Shown here: piece by piece, positions 15,373 through 21,972 of the stretch
Numbering within the stretch: position 1 is the stretch's first letter
Layout: every line of letters begins with the position of its first letter
From: CAYVTZ01 sp964454685
Lineage (GTDB): Bacteria; Bacillota; Clostridia; Christensenellales; Christensenellaceae
Length of the DNA: 32,236 nucleotides
Direction: 5' to 3'
Assembly: GCA_964454685.1 (NCBI GenBank)
Contig: CAYVTZ010000035.1
Span: 1-32,236 of the forward strand
Translations under genes and position numbers: made by a program
The notes under the pieces: model-generated
The model's input: the letters and a program-made list of their open reading frames with translations, nothing else
What the model was told of the DNA's origin: nothing
Databases searched by the model: none

Positions 15373-16034
15373 CACTGACACCAAGAGATAAAAAATTATT
15401 GCAGGTGATTTTGATCATTGCGATTGCGGTGCTTCCGGCGGTGATCTTATTTCAGACTGCGTTTGCAGGCTATCAGCAGGAGCAGCAGCAACTGGCAGAG
15501 CTGGTGGAAAAGCTGGATCAGCATAAGCAAGTAGTGGACAAAAATCTACCGCTGAAAGATCAGCTGTTGGCAGTGCTGCGAGCGGACTTGCAGGAAAAAT
15601 TGCCAAATACAGAGGAATATAAAAAGGCTTATAATGCGCAATATCTGTTTGTGGATATTTTGCAACGCAATGGGCTATATGTGAGCGAGCTGCTGATTTC
15701 GCAGCCGGAACTTGTGACGGTGGCACCGACAGCGGATGACTATGCGTTGTTTGGCAACGAGGAAGTGGAGATCACGGAAGAGGACATTGCGTCGATTGAG
15801 ACGCCGGATGCGTTGACGGCAAAACGAATCAGCATCAACATGACGGTTTCGGGTGCGTATTCCGGTATCCTGCGCGCGGTGGATGAGATTAACGCGTTCA
15901 GCAAATATATCATCATCGATAAATTTGCGGTGGATGATATGCTGAACCAATCCAATACAACGGGGACGCTGGGTGTGAGCATTTATTTTGTTGAGACGTC
16001 GGGGACGGCACAGGCAGAGGGAGGTCAAAGCTGA
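15369..16034 (+). CDS. pilO: PilO-like inner-membrane alignment protein
   Basis: This 221-residue protein has one N-terminal membrane helix (about 13-33), a Gln/Glu-rich coiled coil (about 35-75, QQEQQQLAELVEKLDQHKQ) and a C-terminal domain with the PilO-type pattern of a strand, helix and 'ISINMTVSGAYSGILRAVDE'. The start at 15369 overlaps the pilN stop by four bases (ATGA) and has GGAGGTGG just upstream. An in-frame ATG 30 bp upstream lies inside pilN and is less likely. The stop overlaps pilB by one base. PilO pairs with PilN outside the membrane to align the machine. No PilP or PilQ gene follows, as expected without an outer membrane. Confidence 0.86.
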   Translation: MTLTPRDKKLLQVILIIAIAVLPAVILFQTAFAGYQQEQQQLAELVEKLDQHKQVVDKNLPLKDQLLAVLRADLQEKLPNTEEYKKAYNAQYLFVDILQRNGLYVSELLISQPELVTVAPTADDYALFGNEEVEITEEDIASIETPDALTAKRISINMTVSGAYSGILRAVDEINAFSKYIIIDKFAVDDMLNQSNTTGTLGVSIYFVETSGTAQAEGGQS

Positions 16035-17746
16035 TGGCAATACCTGCAAAAATGCGTTTGGGCGAGCTGCTGGTCGGCGCCGGACTGATTACGGAAGAAC
16101 AGCTGGAAAGTGCGCTGGATGTCGGGAAACAGACAGGAAAGCGGCTGGGATACGTTTTGATGGATTCCGGCATTTTGACGGAAACACAGATTTTGGATGT
16201 GATGCGCAAGAGGCTGAACCTCGAATTTGTGCGTCTGCAAGGGCATCCGATCGGCGAAAGCGTGATCAAGCTGGTTTCCGAGGACACTGCGCGCGAATAT
16301 ACTGTGATCCCATATCGGTTGCAGGGAGACACGCTGTATGTGGCGACGGCAGACCCGCTGGATTATGCGGCGCTCAATGAAGTTGGCACCGAGGCGGGCA
16401 AGAACATTGAAGCGGTGGTTGCAACCAGCGCGGATATTCGTCATGCCATTGAGACTTGCTATTCTACGCAAAACATCAACACCATTGCGACGGCACTTAG
16501 CACCAGCGCACTGGAAAATGATGAGATGCAGTTGGATGATATTGATTTTGAAGCGCTGGAAAATCGTGTGGAATCCGTTCCGGTTGTAAAATTTGTGAAC
16601 AACATGCTGGCACAGGCGTACATCAAGCGAGCCAGTGACATTCATATCGAGCCGACGGCAGACTATCTGCGCATCCGGCTGCGCATCGACGGGGTGCTTT
16701 CCGAACTGGTGCGCTTGAGTATCAAGGCGCATGCCAGCATTGTGACACGCATCAAGATTATGGCGGGCATGGACATTGCGGAAAAACGCGTTCCGCTGGA
16801 CGGACGCTTTACGGTGTCGATTGAAAACAGCGACATCAGCGTGCGCAGTGCCTCTATGCCGACGGTGTACGGTGAAAAAATCGTGCTGCGTATGATGCCG
16901 GACGCGAAAAGCGGCGTGGTTCCGCTGGAAGATTTGGGATTTCATGAGGCGAACAGCAAGCGCATTCGTGAAGCAATCCGGATGCAAAACGGACTGGTGC
17001 TGGTAACGGGACCGACCGGGAGCGGCAAAACGACGACGCTGTACTCCATTTTGAACGAATTGAGCAGCTCGGAAGTCAATGTGCTGACGGTGGAAGATCC
17101 GGTGGAAAAAGTTGTGGAGGGTGTGAATCAGACGCAGGTGAACCCCAAAGCGGGGCTGAACTTTGCCAGCGGTCTGCGCGCGATTCTGCGGCAAGACCCG
17201 GACAAAATCATGGTGGGCGAAATTCGTGATGCGGAGACAGCAGACATTGCTGCGCGTGCCGCTATCACAGGACATTTGGTGCTGGCATCGATCCATACCA
17301 ACAGCGCGGCGGATGCTTATATGCGTTTGATGGATATGGGAATCGAGGCGTACATCGTTGCATCCTCGGTGATTGCGGTGGTGGCACAGCGCTTGGTGAA
17401 GCTGCTTTGCCCTTTCTGCAAAAATGAGCATGCGCCATCGGAGCAGGAGCGCATCATGCTGCGCGGAATGAAGCTTTCGGAGGACGAGAAAGTGTTCCAC
17501 AGTGAGGGATGTCCGCAGTGTAATTATACGGGAACATTGGGCAGGACAGCGATTTCCGAGGTGGTAGTGACGGACGGAACGGTTCGATCCATGATCGTTC
17601 GCAAGGCGCCTACGGAGGACATCCAGACATATCTGTTGAGCGATAAGCATTTGAACACGATGATGGACGATGCGCGTAAGCTGGTTGCAGAGGGGAAAAT
17701 CTCTTTGCATGAATTGATCGGCATGAACAATGTGATGGAGGATTAG
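16034..17746 (+). CDS. pilB: Type IV pilus extension ATPase PilB
   Basis: This 570-residue cytoplasmic hexameric ATPase drives pilus polymerisation. The N-terminal MshEN/T2SSE_N domain (about 1-140) starts with RLGELLVGAGLI at residue 8. The ATPase core has Walker A GPTGSGKT (326-333), an Asp box VEDPVE, Walker B region DPDKIMVGEIRDAETA and His box TGHLVLASIHTN. A zinc-type tetracysteine follows (C459, C462, C493, C496), which is characteristic of PilB/GspE and absent from PilT. The MshEN region fits the published c-di-GMP-binding pattern except that the usual Gln is Gly in LDVGKQTGKRLG, so nucleotide binding is uncertain. Start and stop sit tightly between pilO (1-base overlap) and pilT (4-bp gap). 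Confidence 0.97.
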   Translation: MAIPAKMRLGELLVGAGLITEEQLESALDVGKQTGKRLGYVLMDSGILTETQILDVMRKRLNLEFVRLQGHPIGESVIKLVSEDTAREYTVIPYRLQGDTLYVATADPLDYAALNEVGTEAGKNIEAVVATSADIRHAIETCYSTQNINTIATALSTSALENDEMQLDDIDFEALENRVESVPVVKFVNNMLAQAYIKRASDIHIEPTADYLRIRLRIDGVLSELVRLSIKAHASIVTRIKIMAGMDIAEKRVPLDGRFTVSIENSDISVRSASMPTVYGEKIVLRMMPDAKSGVVPLEDLGFHEANSKRIREAIRMQNGLVLVTGPTGSGKTTTLYSILNELSSSEVNVLTVEDPVEKVVEGVNQTQVNPKAGLNFASGLRAILRQDPDKIMVGEIRDAETADIAARAAITGHLVLASIHTNSAADAYMRLMDMGIEAYIVASSVIAVVAQRLVKLLCPFCKNEHAPSEQERIMLRGMKLSEDEKVFHSEGCPQCNYTGTLGRTAISEVVVTDGTVRSMIVRKAPTEDIQTYLLSDKHLNTMMDDARKLVAEGKISLHELIGMNNVMED

Positions 17747-17750
17747 CCGG

Positions 17751-18800
17751 ATGATTAACGAACTGATTGCGCTGACGCGCGGACAAAATGGATCGGATAT
17801 CCATTTGACGTTGGGGGAGCCTCCCTGCATTCGTATTTTTGGCAAAGTACACCGTCTTTCAGACCGGCCGCAACTGAGCGCAGAGGATTTAGAGCGCATT
17901 GCCAGAGAGCTCACGGCGGCGAACGACATCACGTACGACCCGAAGCATCAAGAGTATGACTTTTGCTACGTGAACGATAAAAATGAGCGGCATCGTGTCA
18001 ACATTTTTATGCAGAAAGGCGCGCGGGGCATTGTGCTGCGTATGCTGAACAGCGAAACGCCTACCATTGACGGACTCAAGCTGCCTGCGATTTTTCGGGA
18101 GATTGCGGATATGCCGCGTGGGCTGGTGCTGGTGACAGGGCCAACCGGAAGTGGTAAAACAACGACACTGGCGGCCATGGTTGACTACATCAACGAGACC
18201 AAAGCAGATCATATTTTGACCATTGAGGACCCGATCGAGTATCTGCATCATGGCAAAAAGTGCATTGTGAATCAGCGTGAGGTGGGAGTGGATGTGCAGG
18301 ACTTTGCCGTTGCATTGCGCGCGGCACTGCGCGAGGACCCCGACATCATACTGGTGGGCGAAATGCGTGATTTGGAAACCATCAGCGCTGCAATCACAGC
18401 GTCCGAGACCGGACACTTTGTGATGGGAACGCTGCACACAACGGGTGCGGCAAAGACCATTGACCGTGTGATCGACGTTTTCCCGCCGTACCAGCAGCAG
18501 CAGGTACGCACGCAGCTGGCAACGGTGCTTAAGGCGGTGATCACGCAGACCTTGCTGCCCCGCGCAGATGGCAACGGGCGCGTTCCGGCATTCGAAATCT
18601 TGATTGTGAACGATGCGGTATCCAATTTGATCCGTGAGGGAAAGACCTACCAGATTGGTACTGTGATGCAAACCAATCAAAAGAGCGGCATGATTTTGCT
18701 GGATATGTATTTGGCGGCGCTGCTCAAGCAGGGTGTGATTACGGAAGAGGTAGCCTTCGACCGATGCACCAATAAGGAAGAACTGAGAAGATATCTTTAA
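17751..18800 (+). CDS. pilT: Type IV pilus retraction ATPase PilT
   Basis: This 349-residue hexameric ATPase depolymerises the pilus, giving twitching motility and DNA or surface pulling. The N-terminal PAS-like domain includes GSDIHLTLGEPP. Walker A GPTGSGKTTT is at 130-139, followed by the Asp box IEDPIE, Walker B region EDPDIILVGEMRDLET and His box TGHFVMGTLHTTGA. The C-terminal signature NLIREGKTYQI is the PilT-type AIRNLIRE motif. There is no tetracysteine, which separates it from PilB. Length matches the family (about 345-350). It follows pilB after 4 bp. Its presence means this is a retractile pilus, not a simple type II-like pseudopilus. Confidence 0.97.
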   Translation: MINELIALTRGQNGSDIHLTLGEPPCIRIFGKVHRLSDRPQLSAEDLERIARELTAANDITYDPKHQEYDFCYVNDKNERHRVNIFMQKGARGIVLRMLNSETPTIDGLKLPAIFREIADMPRGLVLVTGPTGSGKTTTLAAMVDYINETKADHILTIEDPIEYLHHGKKCIVNQREVGVDVQDFAVALRAALREDPDIILVGEMRDLETISAAITASETGHFVMGTLHTTGAAKTIDRVIDVFPPYQQQQVRTQLATVLKAVITQTLLPRADGNGRVPAFEILIVNDAVSNLIREGKTYQIGTVMQTNQKSGMILLDMYLAALLKQGVITEEVAFDRCTNKEELRRYL

Positions 18801-18857
18801 AGCGGCGGACGTATAAAAACCGGAGAGGGGGCGAGGCGTATCTTACGGGAACGTGAT

Positions 18858-19364
18858 GTGGAGCAGAAGAACATCACCACTCAAAAAAAGGCGATGGGCC
18901 AGTATGGCGATCAAAAACAGGCGCGCTTCGGCTCACCGGAATTTTTGATTGTGGTGATTGTACTGGTGGTGATTGTGGCGGTGGCGATGCCCATGCTTAA
19001 TGCCTTTATCAAGCAGTCCAGAACGGCACAGCAGCAGTCCAACGCGTACAATATCTTTGTGGCGACCAGCGCCGCGCTGACCATGGGGCAATTTGATGAG
19101 CCGGAGCAGGCTGCGTTCTTAAAGAAATATGCAACCTTTCAACCGATTGGCGGATTAAAACAAGGCACAATGGCGGTAGAACAAAACATAGCAGCTTACC
19201 TTTCAACGCCGAAGCAGGAATTTGCAACGCTGGAGGAGGAAGCGCCACCGGAACAGGAAGTGGATTTGGAAGGGTATGTGAAAATCACATTTACAGGCCC
19301 GCAGGATGTACATGTGTGGGTGGCAGAAACACAAGAGGGTAGCAACGCGCAACAATACCCATGA
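18858..19364 (+). CDS. Divergent pilin-like protein with atypical cleavage site
   Basis: This 168-residue protein has one hydrophobic helix (about 29-45) that lines up with the major pilin without gaps: Phe at the +1 position (F24), Glu at +5 (E28) and Pro at +22 (P45). However, the residue before the cut is Arg (R23) instead of Gly, and the TLV at +2 to +4 is replaced by GSP. The leader would be 23 residues, longer than its neighbours'. After the helix come a helical stretch rich in Gln and an acidic tail. The GTG start at 18858 is uncertain; an ATG at 18894 is in frame. It sits between pilT and the major pilin and should be co-transcribed. It may be a non-processed pilin homologue or a specialised minor pilin. 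Confidence 0.72.
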   Translation: MEQKNITTQKKAMGQYGDQKQARFGSPEFLIVVIVLVVIVAVAMPMLNAFIKQSRTAQQQSNAYNIFVATSAALTMGQFDEPEQAAFLKKYATFQPIGGLKQGTMAVEQNIAAYLSTPKQEFATLEEEAPPEQEVDLEGYVKITFTGPQDVHVWVAETQEGSNAQQYP

Positions 19365-19393
19365 AGTGAGGATATTCCGGGAGGGTAGACGCG

Positions 19394-19421
19394 TTGATAT
19401 AAAGCATACACGAAATAAAAT
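19394..19421 (+). promoter_or_regulatory. Possible internal promoter before the major pilin
   Basis: TTGATA (19394-19399) and TAAAAT (19416-19421) are separated by 16 bp in an AT-rich gap. The predicted start would fall at the ribosome binding site (AAGGAGG, 19428-19434), which is very close. The pair may therefore be fortuitous, although extra transcription of the major pilin gene would make sense given how much pilin a cell needs. Confidence 0.3.
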
Positions 19422-19443
19422 AAAAAAAAGGAGGATATCAAGT

Positions 19444-19893
19444 ATGCAAAAATTAATCCAAATGAGAAACAAAAAGGGCTTTACACTGGTCGAATTGATT
19501 GTGGTTATCGTAATCATCGCTATTCTGGCGGCGGTTGCAGTGCCGATGTTCACCAAGTATGTGCAGGACGCGAAGTACAGCCAGACTGATTCGGCGGTGA
19601 CGACAGTGCAGACGGCAGTGAATGCGGCGTTCTCATCAGGAAAAGCAGCTATCACTAGCACGAGTAAGCTGAAAAGCAATTTCGAAAATGATCTTAAAGC
19701 AATACTCAATAGTGATAAGTACACGATTAGTTTTGGTGCTGACGCAACAGCGAAAACTACTGTGGCAATAAAGGGTGCCGGAACGTTAGAATTTACAACT
19801 GTGGTGGATACAACTACTGCGGCACCAACAGTTACGGTTGTTACGGGTTCCGGCTTTGAGACGCGTCCGCCTGCCCCTTCGCCTGCCCCTTAA
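19444..19893 (+). CDS. pilA: Major type IV pilin (probable PilA)
   Basis: This 149-residue prepilin has leader MQKLIQMRNKKG (12 residues), cut before FTLVELIVVIVIIAILAAVA, the near-perfect N-terminal helix of type IVa-like pilins. Glu +5 and Pro +22 are in place. The globular part is short, Ala/Thr/Ser-rich and free of cysteine, so it lacks the classical C-terminal disulfide loop. It ends in an unusual Pro-rich tail (RPPAPSPAP). AAGGAGG with 9-nt spacing is the best ribosome binding site in the operon, and a strong hairpin follows. Both suggest high expression and support the major-pilin call. An in-frame upstream extension to 19306 overlaps the preceding gene and is rejected. Confidence 0.93.
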   Translation: MQKLIQMRNKKGFTLVELIVVIVIIAILAAVAVPMFTKYVQDAKYSQTDSAVTTVQTAVNAAFSSGKAAITSTSKLKSNFENDLKAILNSDKYTISFGADATAKTTVAIKGAGTLEFTTVVDTTTAAPTVTVVTGSGFETRPPAPSPAP

Positions 19894-19938
19894 TGATAAT
19901 TAGTAGGGCAAATTAATTTATTAATATCTAGCCAGCAA

Positions 19939-19970
19939 AGCGGCTGTGGTAACGCCACAGCCGCTCTTGT
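19939..19970 (+). terminator. Rho-independent terminator after the major pilin
   Basis: AGCGGCTGTGG (19939-19949) and CCACAGCCGCT (19955-19965) form a perfect 11-bp GC-rich stem with loop TAACG, followed by the moderately T-rich CTTGTTG. It lies 46 nt after the pilin stop and likely ends most operon transcripts before pilD. It could also act as a partial terminator or RNA-stabilising stem. Confidence 0.8.
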
Positions 19971-20069
19971 TGCATCTGTGGATGCAGTATGAGCACGTTT
20001 TTATGTGCGCTATGGCGGTTATGTTTCGGCGATGAGGATTTTTTTCAGGAAGCGGCGAAAAGGATTAGA

Positions 20070-20819
20070 ATGGAACTATATTTTTCGGTATTATTTTTTA
20101 TTTTCGGAGTTGTGATCGGCAGCTTTTTAAATGTGTGCGCATATCGCATTCCGCGCGGGATATCTGTGGCGCAGGGGCGATCGATGTGCCCGCAATGTGA
20201 GCACACGCTGGGGGGACGGGATTTGGTTCCGGTATTTTCATATCTTTTTTTACGGGGAAAGTGCCGCTATTGCGGGGAGAGGATTTCTCCGCGCTATGCG
20301 TGTGTGGAACTTGCAACCGGCATCTTGTTTTTGTTGGTTTTTTTGACGTTTGGCTTTGCGTGGCAGTCCGTTTTGGGGTGCGCGTTTGTCTCTGTTTTGG
20401 TTGTAGTGACGCTGATTGACTGGGATACGAGGGAGATTCCCGACCGGATGCACATAATCATTGCGGCATTGGCGATTTTTATTATTTTGCTGAACCCGTC
20501 GGGATGGTATTGGCACCTCATTGGTGCGGCGGTGGTTTCCTTGCCGATGCTGTTGATTGCAATATTCACGGGGGGATTTGGCGGCGGTGACATCAAACTG
20601 ATGGCGGCGGCGGGGTTATACCTTGGTATGGCGCATGTGCTGGTGGCGTTTTTTGTGGGCGCGATTGCAGCGGTTGTTTACGCGATGGTCATGATGGCGC
20701 GCAAAAAGCTGGATCGCAAATCCATGATTGCGTTCGGGCCATTTCTTTCTGTGGGCTGTGTGGTGGCGCTACTGGCGGGTACGCAGGTGATGGACGCTTA
20801 TTTTTCGCTGTTTTGGTAG
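20070..20819 (+). CDS. pilD: Prepilin peptidase/N-methyltransferase PilD (A24 family)
   Basis: This 249-residue polytopic membrane protein cleaves prepilin leaders after Gly and methylates the new N terminus. The N-terminal methyltransferase-type domain has GSFLNVCAYRIPRG and the tetracysteine C40-P-Q-C43 and C65-R-Y-C68. The two catalytic aspartates are visible: D117 in TLIDWDTREIPD and D174 in the GGGDIKLMAA (GxGD) motif. About seven or eight membrane segments fit the family. The start at 20070 is chosen over an upstream frame beginning at 19989 because AAGGA lies 6 nt upstream and it gives the usual MELYFSVLFFIFGVVIGSF beginning. It lies beyond the pilin terminator, so it may have its own or read-through expression. 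It should process the pilins of this locus. Confidence 0.96.
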   Translation: MELYFSVLFFIFGVVIGSFLNVCAYRIPRGISVAQGRSMCPQCEHTLGGRDLVPVFSYLFLRGKCRYCGERISPRYACVELATGILFLLVFLTFGFAWQSVLGCAFVSVLVVVTLIDWDTREIPDRMHIIIAALAIFIILLNPSGWYWHLIGAAVVSLPMLLIAIFTGGFGGGDIKLMAAAGLYLGMAHVLVAFFVGAIAAVVYAMVMMARKKLDRKSMIAFGPFLSVGCVVALLAGTQVMDAYFSLFW

Positions 20820-21000
20820 CGCGGATGCACGGCTTTTTTTAAACATTGTTTTTTGAAAATCGCAACAGGGCATGGTGTCTATGTTGCTTTTTTGTTGGGG
20901 GAATATTTTTGTGTGGAGGGGATTTGCAGCGCAGAGAATAGCGGAGGGGGTTGGTTTTGTTGTTGAGGAGAATGTGAGGGTGAGACAGGCTTGGGGTGGT

Positions 21001-21957
21001 TTAAAGCTGTGTGAACAGCACGTTTGCTTGGCCTTCCATTTGATAATTGCCCAAACCTGCGGGCAGGAAGATGCTTTCTCCGGCGCTGACTTTCATGCTT
21101 CCCCGCGCATGTGTGAGGGTGAAGCTGCCTTGCATGCATACCAGTGAATGAAAAGATTCCACTGTGACGCACAAATGCAGGGCACCAAGCAGCGTAATGC
21201 GATTGACCCGGAAATATTCACAGGTGCAAAGATGGGTTTGCACTGCGTTTTGATCTGAAGCGAGCAACGTTTGCTCGTTTTTTGTTTGATTTTTGCGATA
21301 ATCCAGCACATCCAGCGCTTGCGCGATATGCAGCGGACGCTTTTTGCCGCTGTGGTCTGTGCGGTCGTAATCGTACAGACGATAGGTGGTGGTGGAACTT
21401 TGTTGCACCTCTGCAATCAAGATACCCGCGCCGATGGCGTGCAGCGTACCTGCCTCAATCAGGAAAGAATCGCCGGCATGTACGGGAACATATTGGATGA
21501 CCTCGTGCAGCGTTCCATGTTTGATGTGCCGCTCAACTTCCTCCTTGCTGACATCGCGGGAAAAGCCGTAGCCAATGGTGCTATCCGGCCGGCAATCCAG
21601 CACATACCACAACTCGGTTTTGCCCGAATCCATTGCATGCGCCAGCGCATAGTTGTTATCAGGGTGTACCTGCACCGAGAGGCGTTCGCGCGCGTCAATG
21701 AATTTGATAAGCAGCGGAAAATCGTCGGTCTTGCAGCGCGTACCAATATAGGATGTTCCGTACTCTTGCAGATAGTCGCGCAAGGTACGTCCGGCGTGTG
21801 TGCCTTCTGCAATCACGCTGAGACCGTCCGTATGGCAGGACAGTTCCCAGCTTTCCGCAAGCGGTAGCAGATCCGTCTGCTTGCCGAAGCGCGTTTTTAG
21901 TTGTGTGCCGCCCCAGAGGTAGTCTTTATATGCGGCGGTGAGTTTGAGTGGTTCCAT
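21001..21957 (-). CDS. manA: Mannose-6-phosphate isomerase, class I
   Basis: This 318-residue zinc enzyme interconverts mannose-6-phosphate and fructose-6-phosphate, linking mannose use or GDP-mannose supply to glycolysis. It has two cupin-like halves. Likely zinc ligands are Q96 and H98 (VQVHPDN), E115 (GKTELWYVL) and H173 (GTLHAIGAG). YRLYDYDR matches the conserved family element. The length is that of the short Firmicute form (about 310-320). The start ATG is 15 bp downstream of the glycosyltransferase stop on the same strand, so the two form an operon. It converges on pilD, with 181 bp between the stops and no clear terminator there. Supply of mannose units for the upstream enzyme is a reasonable inference. 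Confidence 0.94.
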   Translation of the reverse strand: MEPLKLTAAYKDYLWGGTQLKTRFGKQTDLLPLAESWELSCHTDGLSVIAEGTHAGRTLRDYLQEYGTSYIGTRCKTDDFPLLIKFIDARERLSVQVHPDNNYALAHAMDSGKTELWYVLDCRPDSTIGYGFSRDVSKEEVERHIKHGTLHEVIQYVPVHAGDSFLIEAGTLHAIGAGILIAEVQQSSTTTYRLYDYDRTDHSGKKRPLHIAQALDVLDYRKNQTKNEQTLLASDQNAVQTHLCTCEYFRVNRITLLGALHLCVTVESFHSLVCMQGSFTLTHARGSMKVSAGESIFLPAGLGNYQMEGQANVLFTQL

Positions 21958-21972
21958 GCTTGCCCCTTTATG

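Noticed and set aside
16025..17932. 635-codon minus-strand open frame
   Set aside because: It lies wholly antisense to pilB and the start of pilT, whose motifs are unmistakable. The His/Arg/Gln-rich translation is typical of an antisense shadow.
19306..19443. Longer N terminus for the major pilin
   Set aside because: It overlaps the preceding pilin-like gene and would give a 58-residue leader. The ATG at 19444 follows AAGGAGG and gives a normal 12-residue leader.
2940..20819. Type II secretion system instead of a pilus
   Set aside because: PilT, PilM and a type IV-like major pilin are present, and there is no secretin or GspC/L/M set. A retractile type IV pilus explains all genes.
20872..21147. 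91-codon plus-strand frame after pilD
   Set aside because: More than half overlaps the end of manA on the other strand. The product shows no domain and no good ribosome binding site.
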